A stretch of 35,284 nucleotides of DNA from Chloroflexota bacterium (GTDB lineage: Bacteria; Chloroflexota; Limnocylindria; Limnocylindrales; CSP1-4). Location of the stretch: positions 1 through 35,284 of the forward strand of contig JAHBUZ010000033.1 of the NCBI GenBank assembly GCA_019637815.1, read 5' to 3'. Both the position numbers and the translations under genes were made by a program. Positions 10,545 to 18,581 of the stretch are shown one piece after another; the stretch's first letter is position 1, and each line of letters opens with the position of its first letter. The notes under the pieces were generated by a model. The model worked only from the letters and a program-made list of their open reading frames with translations. It did no database searches and was not told the origin of the DNA.

Positions 10545-11225
10545 TCAGTAGGTGCTGCCGCTCGTCATCCCCGGATTCTTGTAGGACTCGAGCGCGAGCT
10601 CCTCGAGCTGGGCGGTCAGCTTGATCTGGTACACGATGCCGATGGCAGCGAGCGCCACCGCAGCGGCCCCCCACAGCCAGGGCAGGTCATCGACAGCCGC
10701 GACGGTGCCACCGATACCGCCACTCAACTCCGAGAGGCTCACCTGCTTGAGGATGAGCGCGACCCCGGTGACGGCCGCGAACGCGCCGCCGACCGCCGTG
10801 AGCACGATGACGAGGTACTTGGGCACCCGCAGCACGACCACCACGGCCGCCACGATGATCGCGCCGATGAGCCCGAACACGAAGCCCATGAAGTTGTCGC
10901 CACCGTTGCCCAGCCAGTGGAGCAGACCGAGGCCCAGGCCATAGCCCACGGACGCACCCAGGAACACCACCGCGAACCAGTAGTAGAGGTACGAGAGCAC
11001 CGCGAACACGATGCCGACCACGAACCCGATGACCCAGCCGGTCGTCGTACCCAGGAAGCCCTCACCGAGCAGCGCGGTGGTCGCGCTGGCGCCGAAGAGG
11101 AACCCCGCGAAGAAGCCCCAGACGGGCAGCAGGATGAGGAACATCCGGAAGCCCCAGAACACGAAACCCAGGCCGATGGCCACGGCGAGCGCGCCGATGG
11201 CAGCGGCCTCCAACCATGGATCCAT
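10545..11225 (-). CDS. Polytopic membrane protein, DUF4203/TMEM198-like
   Basis: A 226-residue, very hydrophobic protein with about seven predicted membrane helices. The Gly/Ala-rich stretches and the FRMFLILLPVWGFFAGFLFG segment resemble the DUF4203 / TMEM198 membrane family. A short soluble C-terminus (QLEELALESYKNPG) follows the last helix. Its function is unknown. Purine-rich GAGAGGTG upstream supports the ATG. A TACCCT -10-like hexamer at 11278-11283 and a GC hairpin at 11250-11269 precede it, so it may begin its own unit rather than belong to the suf transcript. It separates sufD from the Rieske gene. Confidence 0.7.
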   Translation of the reverse strand: MDPWLEAAAIGALAVAIGLGFVFWGFRMFLILLPVWGFFAGFLFGASATTALLGEGFLGTTTGWVIGFVVGIVFAVLSYLYYWFAVVFLGASVGYGLGLGLLHWLGNGGDNFMGFVFGLIGAIIVAAVVVVLRVPKYLVIVLTAVGGAFAAVTGVALILKQVSLSELSGGIGGTVAAVDDLPWLWGAAAVALAAIGIVYQIKLTAQLEELALESYKNPGMTSGSTY

Positions 11226-11249
11226 ATCGCAGTCACCTCTCTCGGGTAT

Positions 11250-11269
11250 GGCGCCCGGATCGGGGCGCC
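11250..11269. repeat. 7-bp inverted repeat (hairpin) between sufD and the membrane protein gene
   Basis: GGCGCCC and GGGCGCC form a perfect 7-bp stem around a 6-nt loop. On the minus strand it lies about 100 nt after the sufD stop, and directly downstream of a TACCCT -10-like element. It could be a suf-transcript terminator or a 5'-leader hairpin of the membrane protein mRNA. There is no U-tract. Confidence 0.4.
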
Positions 11270-11366
11270 TCAGGCACAGGGTACGCCTCTCGTGGCAGCG
11301 TTTGCAGCCTTCCCCGGCCGAGGCTCGTCCGACCGGGAGCCAGTGTGTGCCCCGTGTCCCGCTGAT

Positions 11367-12698
11367 TCAGGCGGCGATCGCGGACTCCACGCGTGGCCAC
11401 TTGGCGTCCAGCAGCGCGCGCAGTCGCTCCTGCACCTCCGGCAGGGGGATGCGCGCCACGACCGGCTCGAGGAAGCCGAGCACGATCGCCTTGCGCGCGG
11501 TCTCGCGGTCCAGGCCGCGGCTCATGAGGTAGAACACCTGCGCCTCGTCGATGGGACCCACGGAGCTCGAATGGGCGGCCCGGCGGACGTTGGGCTGGTC
11601 GATCTCCAGGCTCGGGATGGTCACCGACCTCGATCGCTTGGTGAGCAGCATGCCGAACTCGCCGAGATAGCTGTCCGTGCCCAGCGCGGTCCGCTGGATC
11701 TCGATGAGGCCCTTGATGTAGCCGCGTGACCGGTCCGTGAACACGCCCTTGCTCAGCAGGTCACCGGTGGTGTCCTCGCCGATGTGTCGGGTGTACGAGG
11801 TCAGGTCGAACAGCTGGGCGCCGCTGCCGAAGCCGATCTCCACCTGGTGGACCGAGGAGCCGCGACCGAGCAAACGGTTGTCGATGCGGCTCCGATGCAA
11901 CACGCCGCCGAGCGACGCGAGCGCCCACTGGAGGCGCGCGCCCTCGTCCAGGCGCGCATCGCGATTGACCACCGCGACCGTGTCCTGGTCGAAGTCCTGG
12001 AGACCCGCGAGCTCGAGCGACGCGTGTGCCGCGAGGGACACCTCGGTCGTGCCCCACCAGAGTCGCTGCGGCCCGCTGTCCGTGGCGGCATCCGGCAGCT
12101 GCTCCTCGAGCACCCTCGCGCTCGCGCCCTCGCCGAGCACCAGGAACGTGCGCCCGACCGAGCCCGTGCCTGGGGCACCCGCACGCCAGCGGATGACGAT
12201 GGGCTGCTCCAGCCGGACACCGGCCGGGACCGCGACCACCAGATCGAGCGTGGAGACGGCTGCCGCCACCTGCGCGAACGGGTCCTCGACCGGGAGCGTG
12301 GCACCGTCCCGGATGGCGTCCACGACCCAGGCAGCGCCCGAGCGCACGACGCCCGCGAGGTCGTCCACGATGACGCCACCCGCGATGGCGTCCGGGCCCA
12401 GCACCCGCGTGGCGCTCGTCGCGCCCGCCACCTCGACGAGGAGCGACGCACCCTCCGGGAGCGTGCCGCCATCGGTCACGGGACGCGCCGTGGTCGCCAC
12501 GGCCACCTCACCGAAGCGGGTCGCCCGGAGGTCCAGATAGGGCGTGAACAGCTGGTTGGTCTCGGCGGGAAGGGTGCGCACGCGCTCGACCGCCTCGAGA
12601 CGCTGTGCGAGCCGCCAGTCCGGCTCCCCGACGAGGTCGGAGGCCGCTCGCGCGGCCTCCTCGGACACGAACGCCAGGGCGAGGCTCGGCACGCTCAT
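11367..12698 (-). CDS. sufD: Fe-S cluster assembly scaffold protein SufD
   Basis: SufD partners SufB (and normally the ATPase SufC) in the SufBC2D scaffold that builds Fe-S clusters. The 443-residue protein has a variable N-terminus (EPDWRLAQRLEAVERV). Its beta-helical core is seen in SVHQVEIGFGSGAQLFDLTS. The conserved C-terminal SufBD region contains TRHIGEDTTGDLLSKGVF, IQRTALGTDSY and LEIDQPNVRRAAHSSSVGP, ending in EAQVFYLMSRGLDRETARK. Its ATG overlaps the sufB stop as ATGA, so the two are translationally coupled. No sufC, sufS or sufU follows in the window. Confidence 0.95.
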   Translation of the reverse strand: MSVPSLALAFVSEEAARAASDLVGEPDWRLAQRLEAVERVRTLPAETNQLFTPYLDLRATRFGEVAVATTARPVTDGGTLPEGASLLVEVAGATSATRVLGPDAIAGGVIVDDLAGVVRSGAAWVVDAIRDGATLPVEDPFAQVAAAVSTLDLVVAVPAGVRLEQPIVIRWRAGAPGTGSVGRTFLVLGEGASARVLEEQLPDAATDSGPQRLWWGTTEVSLAAHASLELAGLQDFDQDTVAVVNRDARLDEGARLQWALASLGGVLHRSRIDNRLLGRGSSVHQVEIGFGSGAQLFDLTSYTRHIGEDTTGDLLSKGVFTDRSRGYIKGLIEIQRTALGTDSYLGEFGMLLTKRSRSVTIPSLEIDQPNVRRAAHSSSVGPIDEAQVFYLMSRGLDRETARKAIVLGFLEPVVARIPLPEVQERLRALLDAKWPRVESAIAA

Positions 12699-14101
12699 CC
12701 GAGCGACCCCTCCATCTCCAGCTTGACGAGCCGGTTGAACTCGATGGCGTACTCCATCGGCAGCTCCTTGGTGAACACCTCGAGGAAGCCCTGCACGATG
12801 AGGTTCTGCGCCTCGTTCTCCGTGAGACCACGACTCATGAGGTAGAACACCTGGTCCGCGCTGATGCGACCCACGGTCGCCTCGTGCGACAGGGAGGTGT
12901 CGTCCTCCTGGATGTCGATGTAGGGATACGTGTCCGACCGGCTCTCGTCGTCGAGCATGAGCGCATCGCAGCGGACGCTCGCCACGGCGCCCGTGGCACC
13001 CGGCGAGACCTTCACCTGGCCCCGGTAGGAGGCGCGACCACCGTCCTTGGACACGGACTTGGAGACGATGCGGCTGCGCGTGTCGGGCGCCAGGTGGATG
13101 GCCTTGGCACCGGTGTCCTGGTGCTGACCCCTGCCCGCCACGGCGACCGAGATGATGTCCGCGGTGGCGCCCCGGCCACGCAGGTAGATGGACGGGTACT
13201 TGACCGTCTTGCGCGAGCCGGTGTTCGCGTCGATCCACTCGACCGTGGAGTCCTCGTACGCGTGGGCACGCTTGGTGACGAGGTTGTAGACGTCGTTCGA
13301 CCAGTTCTGGATGGTCGTGTAACGGACCCTGGAGCGAGCCAGCGCCACGACCTCGACGACCGCCACGTGGAGCGAGTCGGTCGCGTAGATGGGGGCCGTG
13401 CAGCCCTCGATGTAGTGGACGCTGGCGCCCTCGTCGACCACGATGAGGGTCCGCTCGAACTGGCCGGTGTTCTCGCCGTTGATGCGGAAGTACGCCTGGA
13501 GCGGCAGGGGCACCTCGACGCCCTTGGGCACGTACACGAAGGAGCCGCCGGACCAGACCGCGCCGTTGAGCGCGCTGAACTTGTTGTCCTCCGCGGGCAC
13601 CACGGTGCCGAAGTACTTCCGGAAGATGTCCGGGTACTCGTGGAGCGCCTGGTCGGTGCCCATGAACACGACGCCGAGCTTGGAGAGCTCCTCCTTGACG
13701 GAGTGGTAGACCACCTCGGAGTCGTACTGGGCGCCCACGCCCGCGAGGAACTTGCGCTCCGCCTCCGGGATGCCCAGCCGCTCGAAGGTCGCCTTGATCT
13801 GGTCAGGGACGTCGTCCCACGACTTCTCTTCGCGCTCGGACGGCTTGCGGTAGTAGACGATCTTGTCGAAGTCGATCCGGTCGAGCCCGTCCGTCCACGA
13901 GGGCATGGGCCGCTTGAGGAAATGGTCGTAGGCGCGCAGCCGGTACTGGAGCATCCACTCGGGCTCGCCCTTGATGGATGAGATCTCTTCGATGGTCGCG
14001 CGGGTCAGGCCGCGCTTGGCCTCGTGGAGGTAGATGAGGTCATCGTGGAACGCGTACTCGGCGCGCCGGTCCTGGACGGCGGAGCGGGTGTCGGTGGTCA
14101 T
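12695..14101 (-). CDS. sufB: Fe-S cluster assembly scaffold protein SufB
   Basis: SufB is the main Fe-S scaffold subunit; the 468-residue length matches the family. Diagnostic segments are the YAFHDDLIYLHEAKRGLT N-terminus, the QYDSEVVYHSVKEEL region and KFSALNGAVWSGGSFVYVPK. They continue with the EGCTAPIYATDSLHVAVVE core and the C-terminal HEATVGRISADQVFYLMSRG. AGGAG 5 nt before the ATG gives a clear ribosome-binding site, unlike the leaderless starts common nearby. It is the first gene of a sufB-sufD pair driven by a recognisable sigma70-type promoter about 95-130 nt upstream. SufB and SufD are distinguished by mutual order and by the longer, conserved SufB N-terminus. Confidence 0.97.
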   Translation of the reverse strand: MTTDTRSAVQDRRAEYAFHDDLIYLHEAKRGLTRATIEEISSIKGEPEWMLQYRLRAYDHFLKRPMPSWTDGLDRIDFDKIVYYRKPSEREEKSWDDVPDQIKATFERLGIPEAERKFLAGVGAQYDSEVVYHSVKEELSKLGVVFMGTDQALHEYPDIFRKYFGTVVPAEDNKFSALNGAVWSGGSFVYVPKGVEVPLPLQAYFRINGENTGQFERTLIVVDEGASVHYIEGCTAPIYATDSLHVAVVEVVALARSRVRYTTIQNWSNDVYNLVTKRAHAYEDSTVEWIDANTGSRKTVKYPSIYLRGRGATADIISVAVAGRGQHQDTGAKAIHLAPDTRSRIVSKSVSKDGGRASYRGQVKVSPGATGAVASVRCDALMLDDESRSDTYPYIDIQEDDTSLSHEATVGRISADQVFYLMSRGLTENEAQNLIVQGFLEVFTKELPMEYAIEFNRLVKLEMEGSLG

Positions 14102-14188
14102 GGATCTCCTGACCCGTGCCGGGGAGGTCGGTCATCCTCGGCGCCGGGATACCGGACCGGCGCGGCCGCCGGGCAGCGACCCCAAGCC

Positions 14189-14231
14189 AATCCTGACCCT
14201 CATTATCGGATTTCGGCCCCGACTTCGTCAA
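14189..14231 (-). promoter_or_regulatory. sufB sigma70-type promoter with overlapping inverted repeat
   Basis: On the minus strand TTGACG (14226-14231) and GATAAT (14202-14207) are separated by 18 nt, each matching 5 of 6 consensus positions. The -10 lies inside an inverted repeat, AATCC (14189-14193) and GGATT (14208-14212) with a 14-nt centre, a likely operator. Transcription would begin near 14195, giving a leader of about 95 nt. The binding protein is unknown; an Rrf2- or ArsR-type Fe-S-responsive repressor would be expected from other suf operons, but none is encoded in the window. Confidence 0.65.
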
Positions 14232-14360
14232 CGACACGGATGGCGTGGCCCGGACCGCGCTGACACGCCACCGATGGATGGCGGTCGGCCGGTCATGGCC
14301 CGGCGGGATGACCGATGCCGGGTCGCAACCGAGCCGCTACCGAGGGGTGCGCGGCTGCCA

Positions 14361-14391
14361 CCTACCCAAGCCCCGATGCGCAGGGTAGGGT
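14361..14391 (+). repeat. Inverted repeat and -10-like hexamer upstream of the BMP transporter
   Basis: CCTACCC (14361-14367) and GGGTAGG (14383-14389) are perfect 7-bp inverted arms separated by 15 nt. The right arm overlaps a TAGGGT hexamer (14386-14391) that could be the -10 of the transporter operon. It could be an operator or an RNA hairpin. Confidence 0.4.
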
Positions 14392-14462
14392 ATCGGCTGC
14401 CGCGTCCCGTTCGGCGACGCGTGGAGGGAGTCGGGCCGGCGAGCCCAGGAGGAGGAGGTTCC

Positions 14463-15719
14463 ATGACCCACCGACGAGGGAGCCGGCGCGCGACGCTCGC
14501 CGCGTTCACGGCGCTGGTCGTGGCCGGTTCGGCCATCGGCCTGACGACAGGTGCCGTGGCGCAGTCGGACGGCGCAGCGGCCAACGATTGCTCGACCATC
14601 GCAGGCACGGCGGTCCAGCTGCCGGAGGTGGTCGACGGCAAGTTCAACGTCGCGATGGTGCTCATCGGCCCGCATGACGACGGCGGCTGGAGCCAGGCCC
14701 ACTACGAGGGCCTCCTCTACGTCTGCGAGAACCTGCCGGACACGCACGTGGCGTACGTCGAGAACGTCCCGGAGGGGACCGACTCGGAGCAGGTCTTCCG
14801 GAGCCTGGCCCGCAAGGGGTTCGACTTCATCATCGGCACCTCCTTCGGCTACATGGACTACATGGAGACCGTGGCATCCGAGTTCCCCGATCCGACGTTC
14901 CTGCACCTGACGGGCTTCAAGTCGAACGGGACCAACTTCGGCAACTTCTTCGGCGCCATGGAGGACTTCAAGTACCTCGCGGGCATGCTCGCCGGATCAC
15001 GGGCCAAGCTGGATGGCAACACGAAGCTGGGCTACATGGCCACCTTCCCCATCCCGGAGGAGCTCCGCCTCGGCAACGCCATCATGCTGGGCGCCAAGCG
15101 GACCTGCCCCGAGTGCACCATGGATATCCGCTGGATCAACACGTGGCATGACCCGAACCTCGAGACCCAGGGTGCCGCCTCGCTGTTCGACGCGGGTGCC
15201 CACGTCGTGTTCACGGGCGCGGACACGCCGGCCGTGGCGACCGTCGCCCAGGAGAAGGGCAAGTGGGGCGTCACCTATGACCATCCCTCGTCCTGCACCC
15301 TGGATGCGTGTCTCACCGCACCCTACTGGATCTGGGGTCCCGAGTACACGCGCATCGCGGAGCAGGTGAAGGCGGGCACGTACCAGGCCGGCTACGAGTA
15401 CTTCGACGCGGACGCCGGTGCCATGGGCCTGTATGGCTTCATGGAGGGCGAGACGCCCCAGCCCGGCATCGCCGATCTGCCGGAGGCGGACGTCCAGCTG
15501 GTGCGGGACACCCTCGCGCAGATGCTCGCCGGCGAGTTCGACCGGTTCGATGTGTTCGCCGGACCCATCACCGACAACCAGGGCAACGTGATCCTCGCGG
15601 ACGGCGAGCGCCTGGTCCAGGCGGACCTCGACCAGTTCCCGCCAGGTGCACCCGGCAGCGAGTGCACGACCTGCATGCGCTGGTGGGCGGAGGGCATCAC
15701 CGCCGAGCTGCCCCAGTAA
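14463..15719 (+). CDS. BMP-family ABC transporter substrate-binding protein
   Basis: A 418-residue secreted binding protein of the BMP/PnrA family, whose characterised members bind purine nucleosides or related compounds. A Sec signal peptide (TLAAFTALVVAGSAIGLTTG, cleavage near AVA-Q) precedes the mature protein. Family segments include FNVAMVLIGPHDDGGWSQAHYEG, the RSLARKGFDFIIGTSFGYMD strand, NNF-type FGNFFGAMEDFKYLAGMLAG and LTAPYWIWGPEYT. It lacks a lipobox cysteine, so it is either free or anchored otherwise. It carries eight or so cysteines, including CPEC and CTTC pairs, which is many for this family. A strong GGAGGAGG lies just upstream of the ATG. It is the first gene of a four-gene importer operon, followed by a stable hairpin. 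Confidence 0.92.
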   Translation: MTHRRGSRRATLAAFTALVVAGSAIGLTTGAVAQSDGAAANDCSTIAGTAVQLPEVVDGKFNVAMVLIGPHDDGGWSQAHYEGLLYVCENLPDTHVAYVENVPEGTDSEQVFRSLARKGFDFIIGTSFGYMDYMETVASEFPDPTFLHLTGFKSNGTNFGNFFGAMEDFKYLAGMLAGSRAKLDGNTKLGYMATFPIPEELRLGNAIMLGAKRTCPECTMDIRWINTWHDPNLETQGAASLFDAGAHVVFTGADTPAVATVAQEKGKWGVTYDHPSSCTLDACLTAPYWIWGPEYTRIAEQVKAGTYQAGYEYFDADAGAMGLYGFMEGETPQPGIADLPEADVQLVRDTLAQMLAGEFDRFDVFAGPITDNQGNVILADGERLVQADLDQFPPGAPGSECTTCMRWWAEGITAELPQ

Positions 15720-15731
15720 CCAGGCACACCT

Positions 15732-15765
15732 GCTCCCCGGGCGGCCGGATGGTCTCCCGGGGAGC
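15732..15765 (+). repeat. Strong intercistronic stem-loop between binding-protein and ATPase genes
   Basis: GCTCCCCGGG (15732-15741) and CCCGGGGAGC (15756-15765) form a perfect 10-bp GC-rich stem with a 14-nt loop. It starts 12 nt after the binding-protein stop. The right arm contains GGGGAG, the only purine stretch that could serve as ribosome-binding site for the ATPase GTG at 15777. There is no U-tract. It probably protects the upstream message or attenuates downstream expression. Confidence 0.7.
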
Positions 15766-15776
15766 GATCCAGCACG

Positions 15777-17420
15777 GTGCATGATGCGACCGTCGCACCG
15801 CGCGCCACACCCGCCATGACCCCCGTCGTCGCGTCCGAGGGCGAGCCCTCGACGCCGGGCCCCGGGACGTCCGATCCCGCCCTGGCCACCCTCGCGGTCG
15901 CCATGACGGGCATCGTCAAGCGCTTTCCTGGCCTGGTCGCGAACGACCAGGTCGACTTCGACTTGCGCCCCGGCGAGGTGCACGCCCTGCTCGGCGAGAA
16001 CGGCGCAGGCAAGAGCACCCTCATGAACATCCTCGCGGGCATCTATCGACCCGACGCCGGCGAGATCCGGGTCCACGGCCAGCCCTTCGAGGCGACGTCC
16101 CCGCGCGACGCGATCGCGGCCGGGATCGGCATGATCCACCAGCACTTCACGCTCGTGCCATCGCTCACGGTCACTGAGAACGTCCTCCTTGGTCTGGATG
16201 AGCCGCGGTTCCGGCTACGGCTCCAGGAGTACGGGGAGCGCATCGCCGCCCTCGGTGAGCGTGCAGGTCTGCGGGTGGATCCCGAGGCACGGGTGTGGCA
16301 GCTCTCGGTCGGCGAGCAGCAGCGGGTCGAGATCCTCAAGATGCTCTACCGGGGCGCCCGGATCCTGGTCATGGACGAGCCCACCGCGGTGCTCGCCCCC
16401 CAGGAGACCCAGGAGCTGTTCCGGACGCTGCGCACCATGACCGCGTCCGGTGGATCGATCGTGTTCATCAGCCACAAGCTGGACGAGGTCCTCGCCATCG
16501 CGGACCGCATCACGGTGCTCCGGAAGGGCAGGGTCACCGCGGCGGGCATCCCGGCTGCGGGCCGGACGCGGCCCGAGCTGGCCCGCCTGATGGTGGGACG
16601 GGACGTGCTGGAGACGATCGACAAGCCACCCGTCACACCCGGTGCCGTGGTCCTCGAGATGCGCGACGTGCGTGCCCGCAACGACCGCGAGCTGCCGGCG
16701 CTCCACGGGGTCTCGCTGGAGGTCCGGGGTGGCGAGATCCTGGGCATCGCAGGCGTGGCCGGCAACGGCCAGACGGAGCTGGCCGAGGTCATCACCGGGC
16801 TGCGCCACTGCACGGGCAGCATCCGCGTGAACGGGACCGAGGTGGCCGGGCGCCCACCCCGGGCATCCATCGCGCAGGGCGTGGCCCATGTGCCGGAGGA
16901 CCGACACGGCACCGGATCGGCGCCCAACCTGTCGCTCACGGACAACCTGGTCATGAAGAGCTATCGCAGCGAGCCCATCGCCAGGGGCTGGCTGCTGGAC
17001 CGGCTCGCGGCTCGGCGACAGGCGCGGGACCTCACCACGGCGTACGAGGTCAGCGCACCCAGCGTGGACACCGAGGCGCGCCTGCTGTCGGGTGGCAACC
17101 TCCAGCGGCTCATCTTCGCGCGCGAGATCGCCACGGGCCCCAGCCTCATGGTGGCGGTCCAGCCGAGTCGCGGCCTGGACGTGGGAGCCGTCGCCACGGT
17201 CCATCGATTGCTCCTCGAGCGACGCACCGCCGGTGCCGCGGTCCTGCTCATCAGCGAGGACCTCGACGAGATCCTCGCCATCAGTGACCGGGTCGCGGTC
17301 ATCTACGAAGGCCGGATCAGGGGCATCACGGACAGCGCCGCCGCGGACATCGAGACGCTCGGCCTGCTGATGACCGGCGATGCCATCGATGGCTCGGACG
17401 CTGGGGCGGCCGACGCATGA
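15777..17420 (+). CDS. Nucleoside/simple-sugar ABC transporter ATP-binding protein (two fused nucleotide-binding domains)
   Basis: A 547-residue tandem ATPase that energises import together with the two permeases downstream. Domain 1 has Walker A GENGAGKST (about 73-81), the Q-loop region IHQHFTLVPSLTV, signature LSVGEQQRVEI and Walker B ILVMDEPTAVL. Domain 2 has the degenerate Walker A GVAGNGQTE usual for this family, signature LSGGNLQRL and Walker B LMVAVQPSRGLD. The architecture matches RbsA/YufO/NupO-type proteins. The chosen GTG gives a ~40-residue Pro/Ala-rich N-terminal extension. The start may be further downstream (ATG 15816), and this is the weakest part of the call. Its stop overlaps the first permease start as ATGA. 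Confidence 0.93.
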   Translation: MHDATVAPRATPAMTPVVASEGEPSTPGPGTSDPALATLAVAMTGIVKRFPGLVANDQVDFDLRPGEVHALLGENGAGKSTLMNILAGIYRPDAGEIRVHGQPFEATSPRDAIAAGIGMIHQHFTLVPSLTVTENVLLGLDEPRFRLRLQEYGERIAALGERAGLRVDPEARVWQLSVGEQQRVEILKMLYRGARILVMDEPTAVLAPQETQELFRTLRTMTASGGSIVFISHKLDEVLAIADRITVLRKGRVTAAGIPAAGRTRPELARLMVGRDVLETIDKPPVTPGAVVLEMRDVRARNDRELPALHGVSLEVRGGEILGIAGVAGNGQTELAEVITGLRHCTGSIRVNGTEVAGRPPRASIAQGVAHVPEDRHGTGSAPNLSLTDNLVMKSYRSEPIARGWLLDRLAARRQARDLTTAYEVSAPSVDTEARLLSGGNLQRLIFAREIATGPSLMVAVQPSRGLDVGAVATVHRLLLERRTAGAAVLLISEDLDEILAISDRVAVIYEGRIRGITDSAAADIETLGLLMTGDAIDGSDAGAADA

Positions 17421-18529
17421 GTGCGGGGATGCCCGTCCGACGGCACTGGCTGCCCATCGGCCTCGAGGCGGAGCGGCGCCTGGACACACCGCGCTGGTTG
17501 CCGCTCGCGACGCTGGGTGTCGGTCTCCTCGTGGCGCTGCTCATCTCGGGCGCCCTCCTCGCGATCATCGGCGCCGACCCGTTGCTCGTGCTGCGACACA
17601 TCCTCATCGCATCGTTCGGGAGCCTGGGCGTGCTCTCGGACACGCTCGTCAAGGCGACCCCGCTCATGTTCACGGGTCTCGCCTGTGCCGTGGCGTTCCG
17701 GATGCGCCTCTGGAACATCGGCGCGGAGGGCCAGCTGTTCCTGGGGGCCTGGGGCGCGTCCGCGGTCGTGCTCGTGCCGATGCTGCCGGCCGGTGTCTCG
17801 CCCTTCATCGTGGTCCCGGTGATGCTCGTCTGCGGCATCCTCGCAGGCGCCCTGTGGGGCGGTATCGCTGGCTGGCTCAAGGCACGCTTCGGGGTCAACG
17901 AGATCATCACGACCCTGATGCTCAACTACATCGCCATCCAGTGGGTGCGCTTCTGGGTGTTCGGACCATGGAGCGAGGGGGGCTTCCAGCTCTCCCGACA
18001 GTTCCCCCGGGAAGCGTGGCTGCCCCGGCTCACCGACTTCGCCTCGGTGGTCCGGGACTTCGCCGGGCTGACGGTCCACCTGGGCCTGGTCATCGCCATC
18101 GTGTGTGCCGTGCTCGTCTGGTTCTGGCTGTCACGCACCCGGACCGGCTACGAGATCCGACTCATCGGCGACAACCCGCGCGCCGCGCACTATGCGGGCA
18201 TCGACATCGGACGCACGGTCATCCTCGTGATGCTCGTGTCGGGTGGTCTGGCGGGCCTCGCGGGCATGACCGAGGTGAGCGGGTCGGTGCATCGTCTCCA
18301 GGACGGCTTCTCGCCCGGCTACGGGTTCACGGGCGTGATCATCGCCTACCTCGCGCGGTTCAACCCGTTCGGGGTCATCGTCGCCTCCATCGCCTTCGGT
18401 GGTCTCATCCTCGCGGGACGCGAGATCCAGCCCGCGGGCATCCCCTCGATGATCCAGGGGATCGTCCTGTTCTGCGTCATCTCCAGCGACGTGTTGCTGC
18501 GCTATCGATTGCGCGTGGTGCGGCGATGA
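17417..18529 (+). CDS. Nucleoside/simple-sugar ABC transporter permease 1
   Basis: A 370-residue integral membrane subunit of the BPD_transp_2 class (YufP/NupP-like). It begins with a soluble N-terminus of about 25 residues, then multiple hydrophobic helices. Family-specific segments are FRMRLWNIGAEGQLFLGAWG, the cytoplasmic coupling region LKARFGVNEIITTLMLNYIA and GDNPRAAHYAGIDIGR, followed by SGGLAGLAGMTEV. It overlaps the ATPase gene by 4 nt, so production is coupled. The LNYIA/NEIITTLM signature links it to the guanosine/purine-nucleoside type of importer, but substrate is not proven. Confidence 0.93.
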   Translation: MSAGMPVRRHWLPIGLEAERRLDTPRWLPLATLGVGLLVALLISGALLAIIGADPLLVLRHILIASFGSLGVLSDTLVKATPLMFTGLACAVAFRMRLWNIGAEGQLFLGAWGASAVVLVPMLPAGVSPFIVVPVMLVCGILAGALWGGIAGWLKARFGVNEIITTLMLNYIAIQWVRFWVFGPWSEGGFQLSRQFPREAWLPRLTDFASVVRDFAGLTVHLGLVIAIVCAVLVWFWLSRTRTGYEIRLIGDNPRAAHYAGIDIGRTVILVMLVSGGLAGLAGMTEVSGSVHRLQDGFSPGYGFTGVIIAYLARFNPFGVIVASIAFGGLILAGREIQPAGIPSMIQGIVLFCVISSDVLLRYRLRVVRR

Positions 18530-18581
18530 GCACCCCTCCTCGCCCGATGGACGTCCTCCCGAGGGCGACCGGAGGCGCCCC

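Larger units (their letters stand above)
14102..14462. other. 361-nt divergent intergenic region between sufB and the BMP transporter operon
   Basis: No gene is supported here. It holds the sufB promoter with an inverted repeat (14189-14231), an inverted repeat with a TAGGGT hexamer upstream of the transporter (14361-14391), and the transporter ribosome-binding site. I saw no recognisable riboswitch. Confidence 0.6.

Noticed and set aside
12605..13981. 458-codon plus-strand open frame
   Set aside because: Antisense to sufB and the start of sufD; the translation is Val/Arg/Asp-rich with no recognisable domain.
15918..15925. AAGCGCTT palindrome, same core as the LacI-type operator
   Set aside because: It lies inside the ATPase gene encoding the conserved KRF of the first nucleotide-binding domain, with flanks that do not match the 14-mer operator well. 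Probably coincidental.
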